This document shows positions 56,785 to 64,000 of a stretch of DNA of 64,000 nucleotides, one piece after another. Source of the stretch: Planctomycetota bacterium (lineage in GTDB: Bacteria; Planctomycetota; UBA8742; UBA2392); the NCBI GenBank assembly GCA_016712285.1, contig JADJRK010000001.1, forward strand, positions 2,604,001 to 2,668,000. Direction: 5' to 3'. The translations under genes and the position numbers were made by a program. Position 1 is the first letter of the stretch, and each line of letters starts with the position of its first letter. The notes beneath the pieces are model-generated. The model made no database searches. It saw nothing but the letters and a program-made list of their open reading frames with translations, and had not been told where the DNA came from.

Positions 56785-57732
56785 TCACCGGCGAGGCAGC
56801 AAGCCCTCGCGGATCAGCCGGTCTTTCATCGCGACGCGGTTGCTCACGCCCAGTTTGCGGTACGCGCGGCGCAGGTGCGTGCGCACGCTGTCTAGTGAAA
56901 TGCCCAGTTTGTCGGCGACGGCCTGGTACGAGCCGTCGGTGCACAATTGCCGTGCCGCTTCCAGCTCGCGTTTCGACAACTCGCCGGCTCGCCTGGCCTC
57001 AGACACCGTAATCACGACGGATGATTCGCGGGCGCCGCGCGGCGTCACGACCTCGCCCTTGAGGTGCACCGCCGGTTCGTCCAGGCGTACGGAATTGCGG
57101 GCGGGGGGCTTGCCACCCAAAAGCGCATAGCGGCAAAACGGGCCGGCAAACGCGCCCACGCCCTCAATCAGCGACTCGCGATCTACTCTGCGTGCTTCAT
57201 TGAACTGGCGCAGCGCGCTATTGATCCAGACCAGGCTGCCGTTGGGCAGATACACCAGTGCCGGTGGCGACCCAAGTTCCTCAAGGTCCCTCACGACATG
57301 CAGCGTGCACAGCGCGCAAAGCCGATTCGCCAGCAAGCGACTCGCATCAGCCAGGGCGTGGCCGGACGCGCGCAGAACGGCACCATCCCATCGGGCTTCC
57401 GGGACTGCGTCAAGCAGTGCTGCTGCCGCGCCCAGGGTCTCCAGAAGAGACACGATCGGATCGCCCTGATCGCCGTGAAGTTTCAGATCGCCCACATCGG
57501 CACGGGGCAGATCGTTCGGTAACGACTCAGCCAGTATAGCTTCGAGATTTCGGGTCAGTCGCTCGCGCAGGCTCTTCAGTGCCGCAGGATTGCGGTCGCG
57601 GGGCGCCAGGCCGTCCCGCACGTGACTGACCACATGGTCAACCAGCCTCGTCAAGTCGGAAGCATGATTGGCCTGCTGCACAAACTCTGCCATGAGGCCA
57701 AGTTGCGGATGAACAGAACTGCGTGGTGTCAT
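56785..57732 (-). CDS. LuxR-type (GerE) transcriptional regulator with PAS-like sensor part
   Basis: 315 residues. The C-terminal helix-turn-helix (~250-310) is typical: 'LSKRELEAARQL', 'AVADKLGISLDSVRTHLRRAYRKLGVSNR' in part. The N-terminal two thirds include a PAS-like segment ('PPALVYLPNGSLVWINSALRQF', shortened) and no receiver Asp, so it is not a classical response regulator. I chose the ATG at 57730-57732; a TTG five codons earlier is less likely. It converges on the kinase/TPR operon with no base between the two stops. Confidence 0.88.
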   Translation of the reverse strand: MTPRSSVHPQLGLMAEFVQQANHASDLTRLVDHVVSHVRDGLAPRDRNPAALKSLRERLTRNLEAILAESLPNDLPRADVGDLKLHGDQGDPIVSLLETLGAAAALLDAVPEARWDGAVLRASGHALADASRLLANRLCALCTLHVVRDLEELGSPPALVYLPNGSLVWINSALRQFNEARRVDRESLIEGVGAFAGPFCRYALLGGKPPARNSVRLDEPAVHLKGEVVTPRGARESSVVITVSEARRAGELSKRELEAARQLCTDGSYQAVADKLGISLDSVRTHLRRAYRKLGVSNRVAMKDRLIREGLLPRR

Positions 57733-57875
57733 GCAAGGTGTCCGCAAGTGTGAGACGGTAAAGCATAGATTCAGGCCAAGTAGCGGGGCAACTGATTTTC
57801 ATTTTTGCTGTTGTCCATTGCAAAACTGCGGGTGCGATCAGGGCGCTCTTTGCGTATCCACATGGTCAGTTACGC

Positions 57876-57905
57876 GCAACGGCCCGGCGGGTGCCGGGCC
57901 GTTGC
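57876..57905 (-). terminator. Hairpin terminator after the coiled-coil membrane protein gene
   Basis: 13-bp perfect stem GCAACGGCCCGGC (57876-57888) with 57893-57905 around GGGT, 47 bases after the stop of the minus-strand gene at 57953. It isolates that gene from the LuxR regulator downstream. Confidence 0.7.
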
Positions 57906-57952
57906 AGAGGCCGATCTTGCCGCGCGTGCTCGGACGACGCGGCTGGACCGGA

Positions 57953-58882
57953 TCAGTTGTTGCGGAAGTCGACCTGCAACTCTTCTTCCTTGTCTTCAGC
58001 CTCGTTAGCCGTCTCTTTCTCCGGCGCCGCCGACTCTGGGGTTGCCTGTGTCTTCTGCTTCGCCTCGCGCTGGCGCTGGACCTCAATCAGCCGGGCGCGG
58101 GTTTCGTAATCAAGCGACTTGGGCGCAATGCGGGCGGCCTTCATGCGCTCTTCCTGCTCAAACCGGGCGCGCTCGATGGCTGATTTCACCTCGGTCAGCG
58201 TACTCATCGCCTCGCCGTGCTTGTCCTTGCCGCACGAGTTGCGTCCTTCCTTGATCTTCAGCAGGTCTTCGTTGCGCTTCAGGCGCTCGATTTCACGCAG
58301 CAGCGACTGGTACTCAACCTCGAACTCAGCCTGTTCGCTCCGCAACTCTGCCAGCTCAAGCTCAAGCTGCTCCTTCTCGGCGGCCAGGACCTCGCGTTCG
58401 GTCTTCATGTCGGCCAGGCGGTCGCTGTATAAGCCGCGCGTCTCAGCGATGCGGCCGATCAGTGTCTCGGCTTCGGCGCTGTTGTACTGGCTGCCGCGAT
58501 GCTCGATGACGCGATCTTTGGCGTATACGCTGCCGACAATGTCGCGCTGGTTTTCAAGGTAGCTGATGTCTTCTTCGCAAAGGCGCACGATGTCGGTCGC
58601 GCGGGTTTCTTCTTTGCCGACTTCTTCCTGGCGGCGTTCGACTTCGCGAATCTGGCTGCGGATGGTGGCAATCTGCTTCGGGTACTCGGCGCGCAGCTTC
58701 GCGAGCTCTTTCTCCATGTCCTGCTGGCGCGCGATCAGCTCATCAACTTCGCCCTGGGCCATTTGCTGCAAAGCCTTGGCGGCGTCACGGGCGCGCTGCT
58801 TGCCCAGCACGGCATGGGCCGCGGCGATCACGCCGATGCCGCACAAGCCGACGATGAACACAGTCTTGAAGAACTTCTTCAT
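57953..58882 (-). CDS. Membrane-anchored coiled-coil protein
   Basis: 309 residues. The start at 58880-58882 gives MKKFFKTVFIVGLCGIGV, an N-terminal membrane anchor (~5-22). Residues ~35-230 are continuous coiled coil rich in Glu, Arg, Leu and Lys; the tail (~265-309) is Glu/Lys/Ala-rich and acidic. No catalytic motif. Proteins of this plan occur in Planctomycetota as unnamed or PspA-like envelope proteins; this is only resemblance. It is divergent from nadD across a repeat-containing gap. Confidence 0.7.
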   Translation of the reverse strand: MKKFFKTVFIVGLCGIGVIAAAHAVLGKQRARDAAKALQQMAQGEVDELIARQQDMEKELAKLRAEYPKQIATIRSQIREVERRQEEVGKEETRATDIVRLCEEDISYLENQRDIVGSVYAKDRVIEHRGSQYNSAEAETLIGRIAETRGLYSDRLADMKTEREVLAAEKEQLELELAELRSEQAEFEVEYQSLLREIERLKRNEDLLKIKEGRNSCGKDKHGEAMSTLTEVKSAIERARFEQEERMKAARIAPKSLDYETRARLIEVQRQREAKQKTQATPESAAPEKETANEAEDKEEELQVDFRNN

Positions 58883-58976
58883 GGGTTGGGTCTCCGGTAG
58901 TGCGCGATGGTCATGCAATGGTTACAGAAGACCAGCCGCAAATTTCATCGGCCAAGCAAATGGTGGACGGGTCAGC

Positions 58977-59065
58977 GAACAGCAATTGACCAATAACCAG
59001 TTTCCAATGGATTGCGACCCGCCTGCATTGGTTATTGGATGTCGGTTATTGGTACTTTGCTGTTC
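58977..59065. repeat. Imperfect inverted repeat in the coiled-coil/nadD gap
   Basis: Arms of 22 bases (58977-58998 and 59044-59065) pair at 19 positions; the shared core is ACCAATAACC/GGTTATTGGT and GAACAGCAA/TTGCTGTTC. A further GGTTATTGG lies in the 45-base loop (59030-59038). The block occupies most of the promoter region of two divergent genes. Confidence 0.6.
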
Positions 59066-59077
59066 ATTGGACGAGCC

Positions 59078-59680
59078 ATGCGCATCGGACTGCTAGGCGG
59101 CGCCTTTGACCCACCCCACAACGGCCACATCGCTGTGGCGAAGGCTGTCTTGGCCGCCAAAGGCCTTGACCGTGTTGACCTGCTTGTCAGCGCCCAAAGT
59201 CCCCACGCCAACGGCAAGAGCAACGCCGCGTCGGTGCAGCACCGGCTGGCCATGGCGCGCCTGGCTGTGGAGGGGCATGCGGGGCTGGCCGTAGAAGACT
59301 GCGAGACCCAAAGACACGGCAAAAGCTACACAGTGGATACCCTGCGTGAACTGAAGCTGGCGCACCCCGGCAACCAGTACTTCTTCATTATTGGCGCCGA
59401 CATGGTCGCCGACCTGCCCAACTGGAAAGAGCCCGAAGCGTGCATGCAACTGGCGATGTTCGTGCCCGTGCTGCGCCCGGGCTTTCCCATGCAGGTGTTC
59501 GAAGGCCTGCGACTGAGCACGCAAGCCGTGCAATCGCTGCAACTCAACCTGGTGCAAGCCCCGCAACTCGATGTCTCAAGCACACGCATCAGGCAAGCCG
59601 TAGCAGCCGGCGAAAGCATCAGCGCCTGGGTCGCGCCAGCCGTGGAAAGCTACATCCGCGCCCATCGGCTTTACGTGTAG
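59078..59680 (+). CDS. nadD: Nicotinate-nucleotide adenylyltransferase
   Basis: 200 residues, normal for NadD, which joins nicotinate mononucleotide and ATP to form deamido-NAD. The nucleotidyl-transferase motif HxGH is in 'GGAFDPPHNGHI' (~6-17) and the C-terminal ISSTxIR motif appears as 'VSSTRIRQAV'. 'FFIIGADMVADLPNWKEP' fits the family's GxDxxxxLxxWkr region. The ATG at 59078 is chosen because the motif begins at once; only a weak GGACGAG lies upstream. A promoter for icd follows after the stop. Confidence 0.95.
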   Translation: MRIGLLGGAFDPPHNGHIAVAKAVLAAKGLDRVDLLVSAQSPHANGKSNAASVQHRLAMARLAVEGHAGLAVEDCETQRHGKSYTVDTLRELKLAHPGNQYFFIIGADMVADLPNWKEPEACMQLAMFVPVLRPGFPMQVFEGLRLSTQAVQSLQLNLVQAPQLDVSSTRIRQAVAAGESISAWVAPAVESYIRAHRLYV

Positions 59681-59719
59681 CTACGCGCCCCGACTTGTGT
59701 CACGCGCCCGAATCCCTGA

Positions 59720-59747
59720 TTGACCCCGGGGGGACCGCTCATAACAT
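59720..59747 (+). promoter_or_regulatory. Promoter candidate for icd
   Basis: TTGACC (59720-59725) and TAACAT (59742-59747) at 16-base spacing, about 30 bases before the icd ATG; GAGGGAC serves as ribosome binding site. Confidence 0.4.
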
Positions 59748-59776
59748 GCGCCGGCCCATTTCCCTGAGGGACTTCC

Positions 59777-61054
<1,278 letters not shown>

Positions 61055-61068
61055 TTTCCGCCGGCACA

Positions 61069-61104
61069 AACAACAACGCCCTCCGCATGGAGGGCGTTGT
61101 TGTT
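61069..61104. terminator. Bidirectional hairpin terminator between icd and LRR gene
   Basis: 16-bp perfect stem (AACAACAACGCCCTCC, 61069-61084, with 61089-61104) around GCAT. The base of the stem reads TTGTTGTT on both strands, giving a U-rich 3' end to both converging transcripts. Confidence 0.8.
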
Positions 61105-61120
61105 CGCGGTACTGGTGCGA

Positions 61121-61684
61121 CTACGCAGGCGACCAGCTGACCTGGTAAGCGTCCATCCCCAGGTGCGCGGCAATCACGGCCACGTCGCTTTGACGAATCC
61201 GCGGACAAGCCGACACATCCAGCCGCTCCAGCAACGCAGCGGGCTCACTTTCCAGAAAGCCTTCAGGCGTGATCGGGGTGGCGCACAACCGCAGCACCTT
61301 CAGGTTCGGGACCGACAACAGGGCTGCCACCGCGCGATTGTCCACGCCCGGGCAACTCGAGACATCCAGCTCGCGAAGCTGCGTTGCAGCGCCCAGTGCC
61401 ATGATCCCCGCGTGCGTGATCTTGCGGCAGCCTTCAAGGCAAACTCTGACCAGTGAGTTCATCCCTGACAGCACCGCCAGGCCATGATCGGTAATGCTGT
61501 CACAGCCGCCAAGGTCAACCACGCGCACGCCTGACAGCAAACCCACGTTCAGCAGACTCTTGAGTCCCGCATCGGTGATACCGGGCCGGCTTCGAAACGA
61601 CAGGCATTGCGCCGCATCGGGCGCCGGCAGGCTTTCCAGGCCCGGGTCAGTGTCGCTGTGCTGCTGGATGACGGGAGAACCCAT
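61121..61684 (-). CDS. Leucine-rich-repeat protein (cysteine-containing LRR, AMN1-like)
   Basis: 187 residues with about five 25-residue repeats of the LRR_CC type: 'LRELDVSSCPGVDNRAVAAL', 'VRVVDLGGCDSITDHGLAVL', 'LVRVCLEGCRKITHAGIMAL' and similar. No signal peptide. Such short LRR proteins bind other proteins; the eukaryotic-looking F-box-type repeat is common in planctomycete-like genomes. GAGG precedes the ATG at 61682-61684. Confidence 0.85.
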   Translation of the reverse strand: MGSPVIQQHSDTDPGLESLPAPDAAQCLSFRSRPGITDAGLKSLLNVGLLSGVRVVDLGGCDSITDHGLAVLSGMNSLVRVCLEGCRKITHAGIMALGAATQLRELDVSSCPGVDNRAVAALLSVPNLKVLRLCATPITPEGFLESEPAALLERLDVSACPRIRQSDVAVIAAHLGMDAYQVSWSPA

Positions 61685-61894
61685 GCGCTGCCTCAAGTCG
61701 TGGCGTCCGGTTGTGTGTCACATCCTGCCGCATGTAAGTGCGCCGGCGATGGCAATCCTTGCAATGCTTGTGCCACTGAAAGCCAGAACTTAAGTAGTGG
61801 CAGCGATAGAGTTTATGCCGGAGCGCTGTGTTCGCGGCCGAATCACGAACCATCACGACGAATCAGTTTGTGACTTACTGTGGAAAACGCCCGA

Positions 61895-62473
61895 TCAACC
61901 CTGCGGGTCGAAGTCGTCCTTGGGCAGGGCCTGGGCATCTTCAATCACCGGCTCGTCTTCGGCCGCTGACTTGCCGCTACCGGCGGGAGCCTCGCCTTGT
62001 TCCGGCGCCTGGAAGGGCTTAAGATTCTGCGAAATGCTGGCGATCTTGCGGCGGATGTGGTCGGTGCGGCGCAGCGCGTCAATCTTGCCGATTGCGGTTT
62101 TCAGCGCCTCCAGCACCTTCGCCAGCACATACCCGCCGTCCACTACTTCGTAGATGCCGTAGTCATTGCGTTTCAGTTCCAGCGCCGGGTCCAGCGGCCC
62201 GCCGAAGATCACGATCGGCACCTTACGAGATGCGGCAAGGTCAGCGATCTGCCGCGCGATCATCAGTTGCCGCGGCTGCGCTTTGCCGTTCTGGATCAAC
62301 AGGGCATGCGGCTGGGCAGCCGGAATGGCCTTGAGCGCTTCCTGCATGTTGGACACAGCCTTGACGCGCAGGGGCGCGGCATCGGCCAGTTCCATGCGGA
62401 TGGTTTCGAGCAGCGTTTCGTCGGCAACGACGACAACGGGGCGCAAGGTAGGAGGTTGGCGGCCGCTGGTCAT
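61895..62473 (-). CDS. Receiver-like protein lacking the phosphorylation site (pseudo-receiver)
   Basis: 192 residues. Residues ~10-130 have the alternating strand/helix plan of a CheY-like receiver ('VVVVADETLLETIRMEL' first strand and helix; 'VPIVIFGGP' late strand). At the end of strand 3, where the phospho-Asp belongs, it reads 'ALLIQNGKAQ', so the acceptor Asp appears replaced. The C-terminal ~50 residues are acidic and low-complexity. It could act as a phosphorylation-independent interaction module. The assignment is by fold pattern, hence moderate. Confidence 0.6.
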   Translation of the reverse strand: MTSGRQPPTLRPVVVVADETLLETIRMELADAAPLRVKAVSNMQEALKAIPAAQPHALLIQNGKAQPRQLMIARQIADLAASRKVPIVIFGGPLDPALELKRNDYGIYEVVDGGYVLAKVLEALKTAIGKIDALRRTDHIRRKIASISQNLKPFQAPEQGEAPAGSGKSAAEDEPVIEDAQALPKDDFDPQG

Positions 62474-62547
62474 GGGAGTGGTCTTAACTTACGCAAGCGT
62501 TGTGGGAAAGAGACTGTAGGCGTGCAGTTGGCATGTGCAATCGGGTC

Positions 62548-63099
62548 TTATGTGACCGACCGCAGCTCACGCAGGTCGCGCTCAAGGTTGGTACGTGCTT
62601 GCACTTCTAGCGGCGCACCCCAGTCGGTCCAGTACAAACGCTTCTTGGCCAGCATGCTTTCCAGCCATTTGCCCCGCCCCGCGTTCCATTCCGCTTCCGG
62701 CACCGCCGAATACTCATAGCGAATATTGGCGCCATTCTGCGCGTATTGCTCCCATGTGCCGGCAAGCGTTGACAGGTCCAGGTCAAGCACCGGTTTGCTG
62801 GCGTCGATGCTGGGGACATGCCCACAGGTGTCGAGCACGATCTGTTCAACCACTTTCACCCGCGCACTTTCCCAGCCCAGCTGGTTCAGCCGCGTCACGG
62901 CCAGTGCTGCGCTGTCGGCTTCGTTGGTTTTGCTGCGCGGGTCGTAGACGGCGTCGTGAAACCAGATGGCCATGATCTGCTCGTCAGAAAGCGGAAAGTC
63001 GCGGCCCTTGAGCAGCATGTCGGCAACGTGCCGCAGGTCGTGATACCGCCGGTGCGGTTCACTGTAACGGCGCGTCAGCTCAATCAGCAGTTCTTCCAT
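62548..63099 (-). CDS. HD-superfamily metal-dependent hydrolase (COG4339 type)
   Basis: 183 residues. 'RRYHDLRHVADML' and 'AIWFHDAVYDP' give the His and His-Asp metal ligands of the HD fold, and 'DLDLSTLAG' supplies the last Asp. This arrangement is that of the small predicted HD phosphohydrolases of COG4339, whose substrate is unknown. The lipoprotein gene ends 18 bases upstream on the same strand, so they are probably co-transcribed. Confidence 0.85.
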   Translation of the reverse strand: MEELLIELTRRYSEPHRRYHDLRHVADMLLKGRDFPLSDEQIMAIWFHDAVYDPRSKTNEADSAALAVTRLNQLGWESARVKVVEQIVLDTCGHVPSIDASKPVLDLDLSTLAGTWEQYAQNGANIRYEYSAVPEAEWNAGRGKWLESMLAKKRLYWTDWGAPLEVQARTNLERDLRELRSVT

Positions 63100-63117
63100 C
63101 GTAATTCAGCCAGACCT

Positions 63118-63774
63118 CTAGCCCAGCAGTCCCTCGGCATCTTCCGACACTGTCGCCAGCACTTTCCCTACTTCCTTGCGCGCGCGGCTCCAGAGGTCGC
63201 TGTGCAACCACTTGCCCGGGTCGTCCGTATTCACGTCCACGGTGTCGCTGTTCGTGGCGCTGACTGACCAGCCGCCAAGCAACTCGGCCTTCTCAATCTC
63301 ATAGACCAGCACGTCAGCTTCCCAAGTGCCCGGAATAAAGCTCTTCTCGTCGCTGGCGACCGGTGCCGCGTACAGCCGTTCGCGCACGATCACGACGTAC
63401 TTGAGCGCGAGCAGCTTGTCGAAGGCAAGCCGCACACCTTCAGGGGCGTCACCCGCGTTTCCGGCAAGGCAGTCGCGCGAATAGTCCAGCCAGAACGTGT
63501 CGACGTGAAAGTCGAGTCCGGGCCGGGTCTCGGGGTTCGTATCCAGCTCTTCCACCATGACCAGGCCGGCGTTGCCGGAGTCACCGGCAAAGCGCAGTTT
63601 TTCGGCGGGGGCCGGCGCCTTGAACTCGTCCTTGTGTACGGCGGCTGTGGCCGCAATCTCGGCCATGCGGGCCATGCGCGGCTCGGCCCGGCCGCGATAC
63701 TCGGCAACAACTTCTTCCGAAGACGGCCCGCAGGCAGACAGCAGCAGGCAGCAAAGCAGCAGTAGTTTACGCAT
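63118..63774 (-). CDS. Lipoprotein of unknown function
   Basis: 218 residues with a lipoprotein signal peptide: MRKLLLLCCLLLSAC, lipobox LSAC with Cys15. The mature part has no motif I recognise; it is mixed alpha/beta with 'ADVLVYEIEKAELLGGW' near ~155-171. TAGACT lies 6 bases before the ATG and no Shine-Dalgarno is present. It is divergent from the membrane-protein gene with 34 bases between the start codons. Confidence 0.75.
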   Translation of the reverse strand: MRKLLLLCCLLLSACGPSSEEVVAEYRGRAEPRMARMAEIAATAAVHKDEFKAPAPAEKLRFAGDSGNAGLVMVEELDTNPETRPGLDFHVDTFWLDYSRDCLAGNAGDAPEGVRLAFDKLLALKYVVIVRERLYAAPVASDEKSFIPGTWEADVLVYEIEKAELLGGWSVSATNSDTVDVNTDDPGKWLHSDLWSRARKEVGKVLATVSEDAEGLLG

Positions 63775-63780
63775 GCCGCG

Positions 63781-63802
63781 AGTCTAAAGAGGGCGCTATA
63801 AC
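63781..63802. promoter_or_regulatory. Back-to-back -10 boxes of divergent leaderless-type starts
   Basis: Minus strand: TAGACT (63786-63781) ends 6 bases before the lipoprotein ATG. Plus strand: TATAAC (63797-63802) ends 6 bases before the ATG at 63809. The gap of 34 bases between start codons leaves no room for separate leaders with ribosome binding sites. Confidence 0.45.
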
Positions 63803-63808
63803 GCCGCC

Positions 63809-64000
63809 ATGGACAATCCGCTCAACTTGAAGTCCGCATGGCAAGACGCCAAAGACTGGCGCGTGCCGCTGATCGTGCTGGCGTTCACGGCCGTTGCGCT
63901 GACTCTGGTGGAGTACCTGTTTCTGTCGGGCAGTTTTGTGCAGTTCTTTCCCGGCTTGACCCAGCAGTACGCGCCCGGCGTCTGGTACGGCTCGTGGTCG
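63809..64000 (+). CDS. Membrane protein, 5' part (possibly CPBP-type intramembrane protease)
   Basis: The first 64 residues are visible; the gene runs out of the window. After a charged start (MDNPLNLKSAWQDAKDW) there is a hydrophobic helix (~20-42, 'VPLIVLAFTAVALTLVEYLF') and an aromatic-rich stretch. Start and helix plan resemble CPBP/Abi-family intramembrane proteases of planctomycetes, but the catalytic EExxxR motif would lie beyond the window, so this is a guess. Confidence 0.6.
   Translation, partial: MDNPLNLKSAWQDAKDWRVPLIVLAFTAVALTLVEYLFLSGSFVQFFPGLTQQYAPGVWYGSWS

Overview
The window is a GC-rich, gene-dense stretch of a Gram-negative bacterial chromosome. Four outer-membrane porin genes, a TolC-type efflux adaptor and many signal peptides and lipoboxes show that it has an outer membrane. 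A transcript-cleavage factor GreA carried at the end of a ~750-residue polypeptide (an arrangement I know from Chlamydiae), two large membrane-anchored Ser/Thr kinases, a squalene-cyclase-like secreted protein, TPR-rich proteins and a C-terminally sorted surface protein together suggest the PVC superphylum, most likely Planctomycetota. That placement is inference; no rRNA or tRNA gene was seen to settle it.

Left part (1-10.4 kb, mostly minus strand): a MacAB-like efflux operon (adaptor, permease, ATPase, each overlapping the next by 4 bases), TspO, a TPR protein, then a minus-strand series: TetR regulator, BoxB-like diiron enzyme, M14-type metallopeptidase, catalase-peroxidase KatG. Next (10.4-24.1 kb) come a TrmB-like regulator, a 1,422-residue modular surface protein, a secreted cyclase-fold protein, an RCC1-repeat lipoprotein, an ArsR/AHSA1/DUF1801/VOC operon, IspH and a membrane-anchored beta-sandwich protein.

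Middle (24.1-40.1 kb): a minus-strand run with the GreA fusion, an orphan D12 DNA adenine methylase, an FHA-Ser/Thr kinase, a CNNM/HlyC-type membrane protein and its coupled secreted partner; then a TPR protein, gatC-gatA with a coiled-coil gene, and a divergent signal peptidase I. From 40.1 to 46.8 kb there is a tandem array of four OprP/OprO-type porins, three of them close paralogues, punctuated by strong hairpin terminators and by two unusual repeat structures (a nested ~200-base inverted repeat and a 30-base tandem repeat grown out of a terminator).

Right part (47.5-64 kb): a second Ser/Thr kinase opens a tightly coupled operon with a degenerate GT-A-like protein, a 930-residue exported repeat protein and a ~960-residue TPR protein that looks split by a -1 frameshift. 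It is followed by a LuxR-type regulator, a coiled-coil membrane protein, nadD, icd, an LRR protein, a pseudo-receiver, an HD hydrolase, a lipoprotein and the start of a membrane protein.

The most unusual signals are: a set of genes without Shine-Dalgarno sequence whose ATG lies 5-7 bases after a TAnnnT box (leaderless expression); the uncharacterised kinase/solenoid operon; an orphan BoxB-like enzyme in a KatG cluster; and terminator/repeat structures in the porin array.
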